In this document: one piece after another, positions 34,563 through 46,760 of the stretch
Layout of the letters: every line of letters starts with the position of its first letter
How positions within the stretch are numbered: position 1 is the stretch's first letter
Assembly (NCBI GenBank): GCA_003427395.1
Contig: BFEA01000453.1
Span: forward strand, 715,334 to 779,333
DNA from: Chara braunii
Taxonomy: Eukaryota; Streptophyta; Charophyceae; Charales; Characeae
Reading direction: 5' to 3'
Length of the DNA stretch: 64,000 nucleotides
Made by a program: the position numbers and the translations under genes
The notes under the pieces: generated by a model
Seen by the model: the letters and a program-made list of their open reading frames with translations, nothing else
Databases searched by the model: none
What the model was told of the DNA's origin: nothing

Positions 34563-34660
34563 ACCACTTCCTATTCTTCCCTCTCCTCTTCCTCCTCTTC
34601 CTCCTCTTCTTCCCTCTCCTCTTCCTCCTCTCCCTCCTCTTCCTCATATTCTTCTCTTCG
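34563..34660. repeat. (CTCTTCCTC)n pyrimidine tract
   Basis: Near-perfect CTCCTCTTCCTC iterations on the plus strand, giving Ser/Leu shadow frames. Confidence 0.9.
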
Positions 34661-34985
34661 CCCACTCACAGAGAGAATGTCAGAGAAAGAGACAGCAACA
34701 ATGCAAAGAACACAACAGGTCAGCCCATACACCTGAATTAAGTCTTGCAAGAAGAAGAGAGAAGGCACACCCCTATATGCTACCAACAACCTTCCCCGCC
34801 ACACTTCGATTGGCAATTGCCAGACCCAGACGCTCCACCACCATCCACTCCACAGCCCCGGCTAACCAGCTACTTCGTCAAACGTCAATATTTCGCCTTG
34901 CAGCTCATGGTGCCCACCGATCACATCAGAAAGGTAACAATCAATCCGGCAGAACCATTCTGAGCGAGCTTTTCATTCCTTTACA

Positions 34986-35185
34986 GATACACCCAGGAGC
35001 AGTCGTTCTCCACAAGTCCAACACATAAGTGTAAGGAAGGATATAGCCCCACTGTTAAACCCAGGAAGCAGTTGTTCTCCACAACTCCAACATGTAAGTA
35101 TGGATATAGCCCCACTGTAAAACCCAGGAAGCAGTCGTTCTCCACAAGTCCAACACATAATTTTAAGTAAGGATATACCCACCGT
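34986..35185. repeat. Tandem repeat, three units of about 66 bp
   Basis: CACCCAGGAGCAGTCGTTCT, AACCCAGGAAGCAGTTGTTC and AACCCAGGAAGCAGTCGTTC each lead into TCCACAA(G/C)TCCAACA(C/T) and GGATATA(G)CCC. A recent local amplification. Confidence 0.9.
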
Positions 35186-35189
35186 TGAC

Positions 35190-36790
35190 CAACTCTATCG
35201 TGGGAGTAGGAAAAAAGTTTGCAATCCAACCGAAGACAAAGAACACAACTTCTGACGCTCGGCAGTAACACAAGCACCCGGCACACAACTTCAAACCCCT
35301 CACAAAGAAAGAGGCAACCCGCAACACAGCATCCTAGGCCGATAACATAGAGAAGGCAGGGGGGGGGGGCGGGGGAGAGGGGAGGGGAAGCCGCGTGAGA
35401 GAGACGAGGAAAGTGGCATGTGAGAGAAGGACAATTTGAAGATCACTGGCTGCCAGCAGCAGTTCAACATTTACACCTTTGCAAGCGGGGTTGAAAGCCC
35501 CTATGCGCTTTAGAGATTCGGCGCAAATATCCAGACCCACACACTTGAGTTCAAGCGGACCTCTAACCAAAGTCTTCGATAGTATTACCGAGTGACACGA
35601 GGATAAAAGTTGAGATGCCACATCCGATTAAGGACCAGTGGCAGCCACTTCAGACTGGCCAGCTGCAAAAGGGCTTCAGCCCATGAGGTGCACGGTACAC
35701 GTACGTGAGCCATTGGGATCATCTCTTGCCAGTATGACTACCACGGCCACACACTATGATAGATGGGACTGCACTTGAAGGTCGACCCTGATACGTAATG
35801 TACGTATGCTCCCTCAGGATAATAGCCCTCAGCAAGACAGTATCTGATCTGACATTTCCTACTGGTCAAAGCTCTTCGCAGCAATCGGTAGGTAATGACT
35901 ACGCAAGCGCCTTCTCCCAAGTATGAGATGAGCCGCGGTGCACACAGTAGCCAACCTCTTTTCCCCGAGGTAATATAATCCACGTAGTCAAACGCATTCG
36001 ATCGTCAGCAACTATTCCAAAGCAGCGGGGACAAAATCAGCAGAGAGGTGGACATTACTGCAGCCAGTGGAAGGCAATTAAGACCCCGACAAGTCCCATT
36101 ACCCCAACCGGATCACTGCCAAGAGACAGTACAAACAATGGTGGTGCAACATCCACAGGGAGGCCTACGACCACTACCCACTGGGCCACTGAGAGTCACC
36201 AAACCCACCCTCGGGAAAGAGGCTCTGATCATTCGGCAACAGATCATAAGCAACATCCAATAGACAGGAACAACTTCCTTGCACTAAACTTTTGGGGATT
36301 TTAAACGACGGGGAATTACATTTTCAGCTCTAGTGGGTCCAGTGCTAGTGAGGAAATAAAGAGTACAGTCAACGGTTAAAAAAACACAAACTCACACACA
36401 TAACACAGAAAAGAGCACACACATGCCTCTTTCCGGAATCAACAACAGGTGGCATTGTGCCGGCACGGACAGAGAGACAGAAGTGGTGTGAATGAAAAAG
36501 GCCATGTAAAGATAGCTTAGGAATGCATAAATTTCCAGTAAAACGTAGTTCATGAAGTCAAAGAGTTCCATCGTCTTCACATACACTAGATTCGCATTTA
36601 CCCCTGATAACTAACGAACCTGCATGTAGGAGCCCTTTCATGTTCAGAACCAACTTCCCTGCACTCGCAAACAGATCCATACTGTTTCCACTAAACCATG
36701 CTCGTCCATGCACAGCAGGCCAAAGTTAAGGGAGTCCAGGACTCGTTCAAACTTTGCCTAAACTGGCCCTTCTGACTCAGATCTTCAAGC
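35190..36790. other. Unrecognised intergenic stretch
   Basis: A G-rich run lies at 35360-35388. No gene recognised. Confidence 0.5.
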
Positions 36791-36794
36791 ACCA

Positions 36795-36797
<3 letters not shown>

Positions 36798-36840
<43 letters not shown>
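36798..36840. repeat. (CT)n microsatellite
   Basis: About 21 CT units. A (CA)n tract follows at 36950-36978. Confidence 0.95.
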
Positions 36841-36841
<1 letters not shown>

Positions 36842-36946
36842 AACCCGCACCCTCGCATCTATGCACACGTGTACACGCACACGCAAAACGTGCATACTTA
36901 CACACAACGAACCCACCCTGGACGGAACTCAAACGCACCCCTGCGT

Positions 36947-36979
<33 letters not shown>

Positions 36980-36981
<2 letters not shown>

Positions 36982-39785
36982 TGCCCCAGTTATCCAGCAT
37001 AGACTGGTTTGCACTATAAACCACCACAGTGGCCGTCCTCGCGCATGAAGCAAAAGACCTACTTGCCTATACCTAACTCAATTAGAAGACAATGCATGCA
37101 CACTCACACACTTGCTCCACTGACCGGATGTCCCACTGCAGGAGCCCCCTAAACATCACGCACAGCATGACTGCGTGGAGAGTCACCTAGGCAAAAAAAG
37201 ACCTAGAAGATGAGCGGAACGTAAAACTTGTGGCCAGAACTTGGATTATCCACCCCTCGGAACATAGGCGCAGCAGTTACCGATCATGAAGCCAAAATGC
37301 CTCAACGTGGAGCTGTGACCCTCACTATCTCCACGGCCATAACGCAGGTAATCAGCGGATTGATCAGCCAACGGTCAGCTTGGAGAACCAGTGCTTCTAA
37401 CCGCTCGAGCAGGGGTCCAACGTGGTAAAAGGGCATTCATTATGACATCCGATCGCGGTCTTCGCATCCTCCCATCCAAAAGGGGGTTGGTCTTCGAGTA
37501 ACGACGAGTCCTGTTCGTAAAAAAGCGGGCGAGAGAGGCAAAGAGGGGAGAGGGAGACAGCGAGGGAAAGAGACGGAGACAGCGAGACAGAACGTGTGTT
37601 ACTTGCATGCGTTTGCCTAGGTATCCCAAACTGGCTCTTCAGGGGAGAGTACACAAAATGCAGTAGGTAATAAGGAACGGGTCATTAACGAAGGACACTG
37701 ACCGACAGACAACGCATCTCAGCTGCACAAGGGCTTACCAGCTGTGAGCGCACTGCCCACAACAAAGGCGATGATGGGGCCTCCATGGTGCAAGGGAGAC
37801 CACTGGGTCAGGCATCGCCTTTGCTGACCTTGAATGTCGATGCCTCAGTGTTTACGATGTCTAGACCGAGGTGGAGACAATGCCACACAAAAACCGCAAA
37901 AGATAGTCAACACTCCCTCGGTAAGGCATGGGAGAAAGTTGAAGAACCATCCACGGAGCAATCTCGGGGAATTGATGAACAGAACCGTCAATTCAGTCAG
38001 CATAGGGAACAGAGTCCACATCCTAAGGAACACGGCAAACTTCCTGAGAGCAGATGCTATTTTTTGAACAAGCGGAGAGAGTGATGATAGAGTTCACACA
38101 GAAATCACATTCCTTTCACTCCGGTTTGTGAACGGCCAAAGTGCCGACTTTCAATCGGCAGGAGGTTGTTTTAAGTGCTCGTACAGATTTCATTAATTAC
38201 TGCGAGATCGTTGGGCTACAAAACAAGTGGTGGATGATACACTTCAAATAGAAACACAAGACAACGTCAGAACCAACTATGGAATAGAAGAGACACATCT
38301 TCAGCTGAAGGGAAGGATAATACAAAGTAAAGAACAGGACGGGACCACACGGAATGAAACAGAGTCCAAAGCCAAAATCTTCGCTTCCTCAGAAGGGCGG
38401 CTACAAAACGGCAGGATCGGCTTATACAACATCTTTGAACATTTCCATAGTGAAATGCCAGCATTCAGAAAGACTTAACATCAAGGGGAATTGACTACTT
38501 GGGAACACGATCGTCTCTATATAGCAAACAAATTGACGGTTTGGAAATAATGTCATATAGTGGACAAACAATAGACAGGTTGGACACAAAATCGTCCTCT
38601 AAACCGATGCCCATAACGGTGGCCGTGTGACAGAAGTCCACTACAAAATTTCAGGAAATTTTCCAACAGGAATAACAAACCACATGCACTTTCAGGCCTA
38701 TTGTGTGCCAGTGCCAAGGATCGTACAGCCATCACTGAGAGTAGTTCAACTTTAGGGCCCCTCTCGTCCTTCGTCGTAACAAACGGTAAAAATAACACGC
38801 ATCCTGTGTGAACATCAGGTGCGCTATCTGCAAAGCACTCCACGCGTTATTTAGCAGACATGTACGTGGCCCCAGCCAGATTAACAGTCCGATTGCACCT
38901 CTCCTAAAATTTTGGAGGCTCGCAAACCATCGATAAAATAAGTCAATGGCGGGCGGCCTCAGAAAGGGGCCCGCGGCCGATGGCTGGCATGTACTAGTGG
39001 TTCAAGGACAGGGAAAAGAACAGGCTCTGCACTAGCCATTCGTTGGCCTTTGCTGTGGCGAACAGAAAAGTGCAGAAAGCAGAATACGAAGGCGGGAAGT
39101 AATGAGCAATTCGTCATATCAGAGGCACTGGTTCTTCGCAGTAATGTTTCAGTACACGCAGTTTCACCACGCCTCGATTCATTCCCCAGCACGCCACCTA
39201 TACACGTGGACCGAGGACACACAATTGACTTTTCAACTACGCTTTGGGCTTCATTCCGGCCGGTGATATACACGCAGGTCGTGCACTAGCTGTGGTCCAA
39301 CTCATTCACGAAAGTAGCCTAAGTGTACCCTGAAAATATAGAACTGCTCGTAATCTCAGACCAAAATCTACATGCATATCAGAACCACAACTCTTGGGGT
39401 CTAAGGGCGGCTATCACTTGGATCAGATCCGATAGTATTGACTTCGAGGGGGGGGGGGGGAGATAATCCCTTGGGGTAAACTCACGGACATCTCTTTCGT
39501 CTGTCAACACCGAAGAAGTAGCAGAGTTAAGACTCAAACAATGCGCAGAATTAGAACCGAGCACCCACACAAGCACTCCAACATCAACAACTGTCTAAGG
39601 GCGGCACTTGTGTGAATCCCTTAGGAAAAGCGTTGCGATGCTCGCCGCAGTAGGCCTCTCGTTTCCTCAATCACTCTGGCAGGAAAAGGTACATACTGAT
39701 TTAACATTCTGATTTCCAAATCAGCAACATCAACATGTACCGTCACTAAGCACACAGCCAGTTACAGATTTTGCACCTGGCCATA
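36980..39785. other. Unrecognised intergenic stretch
   Basis: No convincing coding frame. GCCGATGGCTGGCATGTACT with AGTGGTTCAA at 38976 looks like a decayed P2 end. A G-run lies at 39449-39460. Confidence 0.5.
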
Positions 39786-39787
39786 TT

Positions 39788-39942
39788 TCAACCACCAGTA
39801 CTTGCCCCAGCTATCGGCCGCCAAAAAAAATATAGTAGAAACGTTTCTAGTCGGATGAATTTGGGCGCTCCTGTAGTGGCCGCACATTTCCTGAAATCGT
39901 GGCTTGTATAAGGGCACGACCTACGGAAGTACCGGTGGTTTA
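39788..39942. mobile_element. P2-family inverted-repeat element, 155 bp
   Basis: The left end TCAACCACCAGTACTTGCCC is inverted by GGAAGTACCGGTGGTTTA at the right. The interior is shared with the copy at 351-510 (CTATCGGCCGCC, GAAACGTTTCTAGTCGG, ATGAATTTGG). Confidence 0.75.
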
Positions 39943-40336
39943 CCACTACGTTTATGCCACTACGTTTATGATCCTGACCTTAGATAAAAAAAAAAGACTA
40001 GAAGACATACCCCTTCACTCATCCTATTTGCCACTTACTCGAAAGAAGAAACACAAGAATACACCGGCTGTGGCACCGTAAGCACAGGGCAATCAGCAGA
40101 TGCCTCGTCTCAATAGAATAGGTGGAGTTGAAGATAATTTATGCATGTGCATTGCCAAGAACATTCCATTTCGACACAAGGGTAGGGTGCACAAAACAAA
40201 CTCGTGATACACTTCGAACTCTCAAGTGGGCAGCAGCAGGAAAACCAAAGCATTAGCATTACCACATGAGACAACTACAGCATGAGGCACTGACCAAAAG
40301 AGGAATTAACATACCTTGATTTGAGCTCATGAACAC

Positions 40337-40476
40337 TCAGCGTGCATTTCCCCTTGAGTTTTCATAGCCATCCGGGCCGCCCCTTCGGCGCTCTGCAGCG
40401 CTTCGTGGACCTGGATGCTTGGCAAAGCTTACACGGAGAACATACGACTCCGGATCGGATTCATCGAATTTGTACC
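40337..40476 (-). CDS. NSR-like gene, terminal coding exon
   Basis: The acceptor ACCACAG precedes GGTACAAATTCGATG. The two leading bases complete the glycine codon begun in the previous exon. It encodes the last RRM strand and the basic tail (KHPGPRSAAERRRGG to GNAR) and ends at TGA 40339-40337. Confidence 0.88.
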
Positions 40477-43400
40477 CTGTGGTTACAATCAAAAGCGAGA
40501 TTGCAAGGTGTCATGGTACTCAGCATGTTGTACAGACTGTCTGTCACCTTCCCCCCAAATTCGATGATGCTTGGCAAAGCTTACACGGAGAACATGCGAC
40601 TTTCAGACAAGACGCAGCAAAAATGACAGTTTGTTTTATTCGGATGAAGACAGTAATTGCCATACACCATGTCTGTTTTATCAATAACATATACCCCGTG
40701 AACCTCTGCATAATTTTGGCTGGCTGCCGACAGCGGCAAACGCCCAGAAAACGGAAGCAAGCTCCCCCCAACAAAACAGATCACAGAAACCACATTTCCC
40801 ATCATTCGCACTCTTCACACATGTATCAGTGACAATGCTGAAGGCCACACACCTCAGACATGAGGAAATAAAGCAATCATCAGAAAACCACAGATGAGTG
40901 TCGTCAGGGAAATCCTACCTTGCAAGGCTTCAAGAGCTGTTGCAGCACACTGGACATTCGTAAACTCCACAAAGCAGAGGACAATCTTCTCTCCTCCACC
41001 CTGGAGCACACAACAGGAAATTAAGCACCAACCACGTTGAGCACAAAACAACTCCCCCCACCCCTCTCTCTCTCTCTCTCTCTCGCCCTAAGTGGCCTCT
41101 GTGCACAGAAACGACCATGAATGCAATCGCAAGTTGGAAACTGTCCATTCATAAGCTGGAGACTATTCCATTGTAAGCTGGAAACAGTGTTCGATAATCG
41201 TTTAGCCCAAAAATGACAAAGAAAAAGTGCATGATACGGACAGAGCTTGAACAGAAAGCGGGGTGACCACAGGGAGACGCTCTCGTAGATGCCACAGTGC
41301 TCCATTGAACAGTCAGATCGCCTGTTCCCCGCACTGAAGTCACTGGGCCCTGGGCTGAATCAAGAAATGAAAATCACTCAATGAAAATCACTCAATAAGT
41401 TGATGAAAGTTGACAAACTATATAATGAAAATCACTCAATGACCAAACTATATAATGAAAATCACTCAATGCGTGTGCTTGCCAAACTATATAATGAAAA
41501 TCACTCAATGAAAATCACTCAATAAGTTGATGAAAGTTGACAAAATGCATTACCCATTTTGGACACTAGGCCAAACTCCACAAATAGAAGTACTTCATAG
41601 ACGGAAAGACAGTGTCTGCAGCACCACACAGAGACCATCTGCCCTGAATTTCAAAGGAGGGACAAAGCCTTCAAACTCTTTCAATCCCAACAAACGTCCG
41701 CTACTAGGCGAATTGCAAGTACAACCCTAGAGCTCCTTCAAACTCTTTGCATCCCATAAAAACCCGCTACGCGGCAAATTGCAAGGTCAACCGTAAAGCC
41801 AATCAAAGCATTCACAGTCGGATGAAGTGAAACAAAACCTACCTTCTTCGAGTCCTTGTGCACAAGTCGCAGACCCTGGAACCCAATGAATGGGCGAAAG
41901 ATGTCTGAACAGCAGTTAAGGACAATCCCACCACACAATCTTCTAATTTACACAAAGAGACCCTTTCCGAGGTCCTAGAGAACCCAAACGCCAGGGACTC
42001 CCAGCTTTGCCATTCATTTCAATCTGAAAAAGGGCAAAGGACAATACAATCGCAAAGAAACCAGGAAAGAAAAACAAACACCCCTGCAGTACATCACAAG
42101 GCTTCCTGCATGTCCGACGGTCTGATAGATACACTATCCACCACACTCCTTCCGTTCCAGTACACAGTCCTCCGTTCTTTGTCAAGCACAGTCAGGCACC
42201 ATACCACTCTGCCATCTACTTGATGCACAGTCCATACGAAATGCATTCATTGCTTTCCACTAATCACAGCCCACAGAGAGATATACGGCTGCAGAAACAT
42301 TTCCACGAGAAGTGGAGAGAGAGGGAGAGAGAGAGAGAGAGGGAATTCAGATGTCGTATGCACAGAGGGTGAAAGGAGGACACAAGAGATACAGTGAGGT
42401 TCTCCTGCAATGCCCAACATTTCATCCATTTACAAACTAAGCATGCGCGTAAGGTATTCATGTGGAGCAGAGCCAAGGGGAGCAGCGCTCCTTCCATGAC
42501 CAGTAGAACACGCTCTGTAGACAGAGAAACAGATAGAAGACAATAAAGCCAAATAGGCAACAGGAGACAGAAGGCAGATAGCAGACACATAGAAGACAGA
42601 CAGATTAATAGACAACGACAGAGAGATAGAAGACAGACAGGCAGATACGCAGATAGACAGATCGACGGATAGAAGCGAGATAGACAGAGGGTGAAGAGGG
42701 GGTCATAGAGACAGATAGACAGATGGACAGATAGACAGATAGACCGATATAGACAGATAGACAGGGTGAAGAGGGGGTCCTGGAGACGGACAATACGTGG
42801 ATCGACAGAGAAGTGACCACCGGGTCCCAGACCCAGACAATACATGCAACAGTCAATTGGGCTAGATCATAAATCACATACGTCGAAGGCAGATGAACAG
42901 AGGGTGAAGAGGGGCTGCTCCCAGACACACAATCCGTGCAACAGTCAATTGGTCACAACCATCATACACAGAAAGCTTCAACGCCAAACAATTGTTAAAC
43001 AAAAAAAGGAAAAGGAAAACATGCTCATACACAGAAAGTTTCAACGCCAAACAATTGTTAAACAAAAGAAGGAAAAGGAAAACATGCACCACGCCCCAGA
43101 CACAAAGATAGCTAGCACAACCAAAATCAGCAAAACACTAAACGAAAGAAAAAACAGTTAGAATATCAGCAGGATACGGGCTGCCTCCCTCTTGCTGCAG
43201 TCGATGGGAATTCCATCAACATATAAAGTCGAACACGCATTTTCTGGCAACGCCTCCACCCCTATGGCCCCTCTCATTGCTCCAAGCCCCCGCTCCGGCT
43301 CCAATCCTAACCCATTCAGTGGGGCAACTCTGCCTCCCATCTCCATTCCCATGCTTCGCATACTGAGCGCTGGTTCCCTACCAGGGGTGGGAATCAGACC

Positions 43401-44537
43401 GTCCTCCACAATACCGCGTGGGCCCATCATGCCCATACCAATTCCAGCGCCCTCGAGGCTCATTCTGCGGGCGGGCCCACCTAGGCCCATTTCAGGACCT
43501 GGACCATAAGCCAACTGCAATAGAATCAACAGCAGCAAACCAGGAAAATTTAATAAATAAATCATTGACATCAGCAAAGAGAATGGGCTAACAAAAAGGT
43601 TAAACCACCAGTACACCCGGGCCTAGCGTTCTTCCATCGACCAAGATTCATAGGGGTTCCCAGCAAATAGCCCAGTGGTAAGAGACAACTTTACAGCTCC
43701 CCCCGACTCCGAAGAATCTACGTCTAGACCTACAGTGAACATGTGATGCCTTTCTCCATGAATTTATCCATGGTATGGACTATATCTTCAACTTTCCTGC
43801 CAGCTTACGCTACGGCGCTTGCCATGCCATTTGCACAGCACTAAGAGGCGGCAAAACAAAAGTTGCTTCGCTTGTAGTCTCTGAGGCTCCTCTTCGATCA
43901 AACTATGGCGAGCCTGCTGATTGACCAATGAATTTGGAACTTACTCAAAGGGTCAAATGAAATCAATGAGCCTACGCGCCTATTCCAGTTGGGTACACCC
44001 ATAGACTATTGAAGTAAGGACCTGAGTTCGAATCCACATTGAACTAGATGAAAAGAATAAAACACTTTCAACATTTTTAAAACAGAAGGAAAAAAGATCA
44101 GAAGAAACTGTGATCGCTCTCCCTCTCATTTTAGTGATTCATCTAATTAGAGTGCGATCTTAATGCTGACAACAATGATCTTCCTTCGATTTCCTCAAAA
44201 TGGATTCTCCCTAATCATAATGTTGTTGCACAAGAGATTCCATATTCAAACCAGGAAGTCATTTTGCATAATGTTCAGGCGTCGACCGGCTTCATTCACC
44301 AAAGCGGAAACATTTTCAAACTTCTTACAAAAACGCGGAAGCATTCACTTACCATATCCGCTGGATGTCCCATGCCATCTTCACGCCATCGCCCTGGCAT
44401 GCTAGCACGGGGAACAGGCTCGTAATCCAGCTCTCCTCCTCGAGGGCCATATGCCGCAGCCATTTCAGCAGGCCCTCTCCCCCGAGCTTGTGCAGCAGCA
44501 TACAATCCTACTCTATCCGCAGGCACCTGTTGCTCTG
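40337..44537 (-). CDS. NSR/RBPMS-like single-RRM RNA-binding protein gene, spliced, 5' end uncertain
   Basis: Five minus-strand exons join with matching phases at 44537-44353, 43514-43178, 41904-41843, 41000-40919 and 40476-40337. The product is a glycine/methionine/arginine-rich N-terminal half followed by one C-terminal RRM: RNP2-like STLYVDGIP, then AHIFRPFIGFQGLRLVHKDS, RNP1-like IVLCFVEFTN, AATALEALQGYKFDE and a closing LRVSFAKHPGPRS. This order is diagnostic of the plant nuclear speckle RNA-binding proteins (Arabidopsis NSRa/b, Medicago RBP1) and animal RBPMS. In plants these act in nuclear speckles and modulate alternative splicing, partly through long non-coding RNAs. All introns obey GT-AG. 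The coding length found is about 268 codons, close to family size. Introns are packed with repeats. A possible start exon (ATGGGAG before GTAAGT, 45264-45258) fits in phase but is unproven. Confidence 0.85.
40566..40600 (-). repeat. Partial copy of the terminal exon inside the preceding intron
   Basis: Thirty-five bases match 40414-40448 with one mismatch, 152 bases upstream in transcription direction. In the exon's frame it would read SHVLRVSFAKH but lacks the GYKFDE part, and a stop (TGA) lies just before it, so it is a duplicated fragment rather than a clear alternative exon. Confidence 0.85.
40919..41000 (-). CDS. NSR-like gene, RRM exon with RNP1-like motif
   Basis: 82 bases between GTGCTCCAG (acceptor) and GTAGGATTTCC (donor). 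It is read in phase 0 and leaves one base. It encodes GGGEKIVLCFVEFTNVQ and CAATALEALQ. Confidence 0.9.
41360..41540. repeat. Intronic tandem repeat GAAAATCACTCAAT
   Basis: GAAAATCACTCAAT occurs about seven times, interleaved with AACTATATAAT and AAGTTGATGAAAGTTGACAA, inside the intron between the second and third RRM exons. Confidence 0.9.
41843..41904 (-). CDS. NSR-like gene, central RRM exon
   Basis: 62 bases between CTGTTCAG (acceptor) and GTAGGTTTTG (donor). With one base carried over it encodes HIFRPFIGFQGLRLVHKDS and KK. HIFRPF is a family hallmark. Confidence 0.9.
42530..42790. repeat. (GACA/GATA)n-type intronic minisatellite
   Basis: AGACAGATAGACAGAT and variants fill the interval. 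GGTGAAGAGGGGGTC occurs at about 42691 and 42766, and GGGTGAAGAGGGGCTGC at about 42901. Leu/Cys/Ser-rich minus-strand frames are artefacts of this repeat. Confidence 0.85.
42960..43086. repeat. Intronic tandem duplication, two 59-60 bp units
   Basis: ATACACAGAAAG(C/T)TTCAACG, CCAAACAATTGTTAAACAAA and GGAAAAGGAAAACATG are present twice. Confidence 0.9.
43178..43514 (-). CDS. NSR-like gene, linker and RNP2 exon
   Basis: 337 bases between TTCTATTGCAG (acceptor) and GTATCCTGC (donor). It encodes a Gly/Met/Arg-rich linker (LAYGPGPEMGLGGPARR to GAIGVEALPENA) and the first RRM strand CSTLYVDGIPIDCSKREAA. The split codon C|AC gives the histidine of HIFRPF. Reading through instead of splicing gives a premature stop after ILLIF. 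Confidence 0.9.
43985..44065 (+). repeat. tRNA-derived SINE-like head in an intron
   Basis: TTCCAGTTGGGTACACCC resembles an A-box region and CTGAGTTCGAATCC is a strong B box about 40 bases later, followed by an A-rich GATGAAAAGAATAAAAC tail. There is no intact cloverleaf. Confidence 0.5.
44353..44537 (-). CDS. NSR-like gene, upstream coding exon
   Basis: The donor ATG|GTAAGTGAATG is clear and in phase 0 with the next exon. The reading is EQQVPADRVGLYAAAQARG, RGPAEMAAAYGPRGGELDY and GRWREDGMGHPADM. The acceptor is one of two CAGs in GGACTCAGCAG next to a long (GT)n tract; 44537 is chosen because it also fits the candidate start exon. Confidence 0.7.
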
Positions 44538-44547
44538 CTGAGTCCGT

Positions 44548-44550
<3 letters not shown>

Positions 44551-44607
<57 letters not shown>

Positions 44608-44935
44608 AACATAACACACACAGAATACAACACACCAAACACGACGAACACACCACACCACACACACAGAATACAACACACCAAACACGATGAACACACA
44701 ACACGCCANAACACACTACACCACACACACAGAATACAACACACCAAACACACCACACCACACACACAGAATACAACACACCAAACACGATGAACACACA
44801 ACACCGCACCGCACCACACATACACACAAACAACACAACATACAACACCACAATGCGTACAGACACACGACAGAACACAAACAAGCACAGCACAGATAGA
44901 AAACACAAGCGCACGCACACACACACAACATACAT
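44551..44935. repeat. (CA)n and ACACACCAAACACGATGAAC minisatellite
   Basis: A 52-base CA run is followed by repeats of ACACAGAATACAACACACC and AAACACGATGAACACACA. One undetermined base lies at 44709. Confidence 0.9.
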
Positions 44936-44939
44936 TCAA

Positions 44940-46240
44940 TCACAGGAAAATTCAGTTTGTCCGAGTTACGCATATTCCCTACATACTGGGGGAGAATGGC
45001 AAAACATTAGTTCGATCGAAGCCATACCCAGCTTTCTGTTATTACACAAGCCAATCTTATTTCACATCAAGTTCTGCACATCACTTTTTGAATTACCCTC
45101 AACTACATGCCTCTCGGTTGCAACAGGTTATCACTCGCCTCTCTCCTGCACACACTACTTCCCAGCTCGTTTCCCAACATGTCTCCCAGTCAGCTCACTC
45201 TCGCCTGGCCACGTCTACAATCATCCCCTCCTCTACATATCTAGTCTGCAGACTTACCTCCCATCCATGCCTCTGTCTAATCCATAATTCCATATTGCAA
45301 ATAAAGCTCTTTGCTCCACAAACAGCAACTTGATTACAACTGAATTGAGCAAATTCACAAGACAGGCATCATGTCTCCGGTCCCCGCGACTTCAAAATCA
45401 ATTCACATTCAACACCCAGCTAGGCAGCAATCCATTGCTGCCATCAGTCCATACACACATCAATCATTCAACGACTCAAATAATCTATAAATCGATAGCA
45501 GCAAATCATTTGACCAACTGCCGCTTGGGGCATTTAACTCTGACGTTCCTGGCCACAATTTCGGAATTTTTTCCAATCGTGTTCCTGCCAGTAGGACCTG
45601 CTAGTCAATGCATTCCAAGAAACAAAGCAATCAATGCATCCAGATCCATGTCTCCAGTGTGAGTCATTCACACTCGTTACAATGCATCAAACTGGAAAGA
45701 TAGCTTGTATACATCCATAATTGGGGTGCATTGTGTTCGGGAGAGAAGTAGACACCAATCTATATACCCATTGCTCGCTAGCTAGTCATTCCAACAACAA
45801 GATCATTCCATGAACTTATCAATCATCATCCAACAAATCAAACTCATAAATCAACAGCATCAGATCGACCAACCGATCTACAAACCAACGAACCGGTCAA
45901 TCAGTGCATTCAAAAACCAATCAGCATTCCACACCACCTGCCCTCGACTTGCTAGTAGCTTTCTAAATTCATGAACTTCACAAACTTCACAGAGCTTCCA
46001 ACACTTGTAAGAAAAAGAGATGTGGCCTTCAAACATTGAACCGATCGGGAAACTGTCCTCAAACAAGAGAAACATACACACCGTATTCAGCATAATCTCT
46101 CCGTGTCCGCTTTGGTGGTTGAACTGCTCCTCTCCTATCTTGACCTGTTTGAATACCAGAAAAAGACAAATTGACCACAGAGGAAAACGGACACATAGCC
46201 AGACCGCAAACAAATGATTACATCCCGCCACACCATATCC
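44940..46240. other. Mostly unrecognised upstream region of the NSR-like gene
   Basis: 45258-45264 may hold a tiny start exon (minus strand, ATGGGAG then GTAAGTCTG). 45720-45760 has a P1 remnant (GGTGCATTGTGTTCGGGAG). 45525-45565 matches the left half of the 47207 foldback. No other gene recognised. Confidence 0.4.
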
Positions 46241-46254
46241 AAACGCCACCACGC

Positions 46255-46760
46255 ACACAGACAAGCACGCACACACTCATCCACACACGCACACAAACAA
46301 AATGAAAACAAAGACGAGACGAACACAATCAATCAACGCAGCCCCCCCTCCCACACACACATGCAGAACAAACACATACACACACAAAATCATGCAGAAT
46401 AAACAAACGCACGTCCATGCACACACACGCACAGAACAAACACACGCACACACACACAGAACAAACGCAGGCACACACGTACAGAACAAACGCACGCACA
46501 GAACAGAAGCACACACACACACACAAGCACACGCACAGAATGCGAACACGCACACATACACACACACACACACGCACAGAACAAACGCAGGCACACACGC
46601 ACAGAACAAACACACAAACAAACACACAGAACAAACGCAGGCACACACGCACAGAACAAACACGCACGCACACGCACAAGCACACACGCACAGAACGCAC
46701 TCACGTGCACGCGCACACACACACACACACAGGCAGAATAAACACACACAAACAAAGGGT
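46255..46760. repeat. CA-rich minisatellite (ACGCACAGAACAAACGC)
   Basis: GCACAGAACAAACGCAGGCA and shorter variants repeat many times with a period near 33 bases. All long frames here are Cys/Val or His/Thr artefacts. Confidence 0.9.

Noticed and set aside
42264-42845. 193-codon minus-strand frame rich in Leu/Cys/Ser
   Set aside because: Produced by a GACA/GATA repeat inside an intron of the NSR-like gene.
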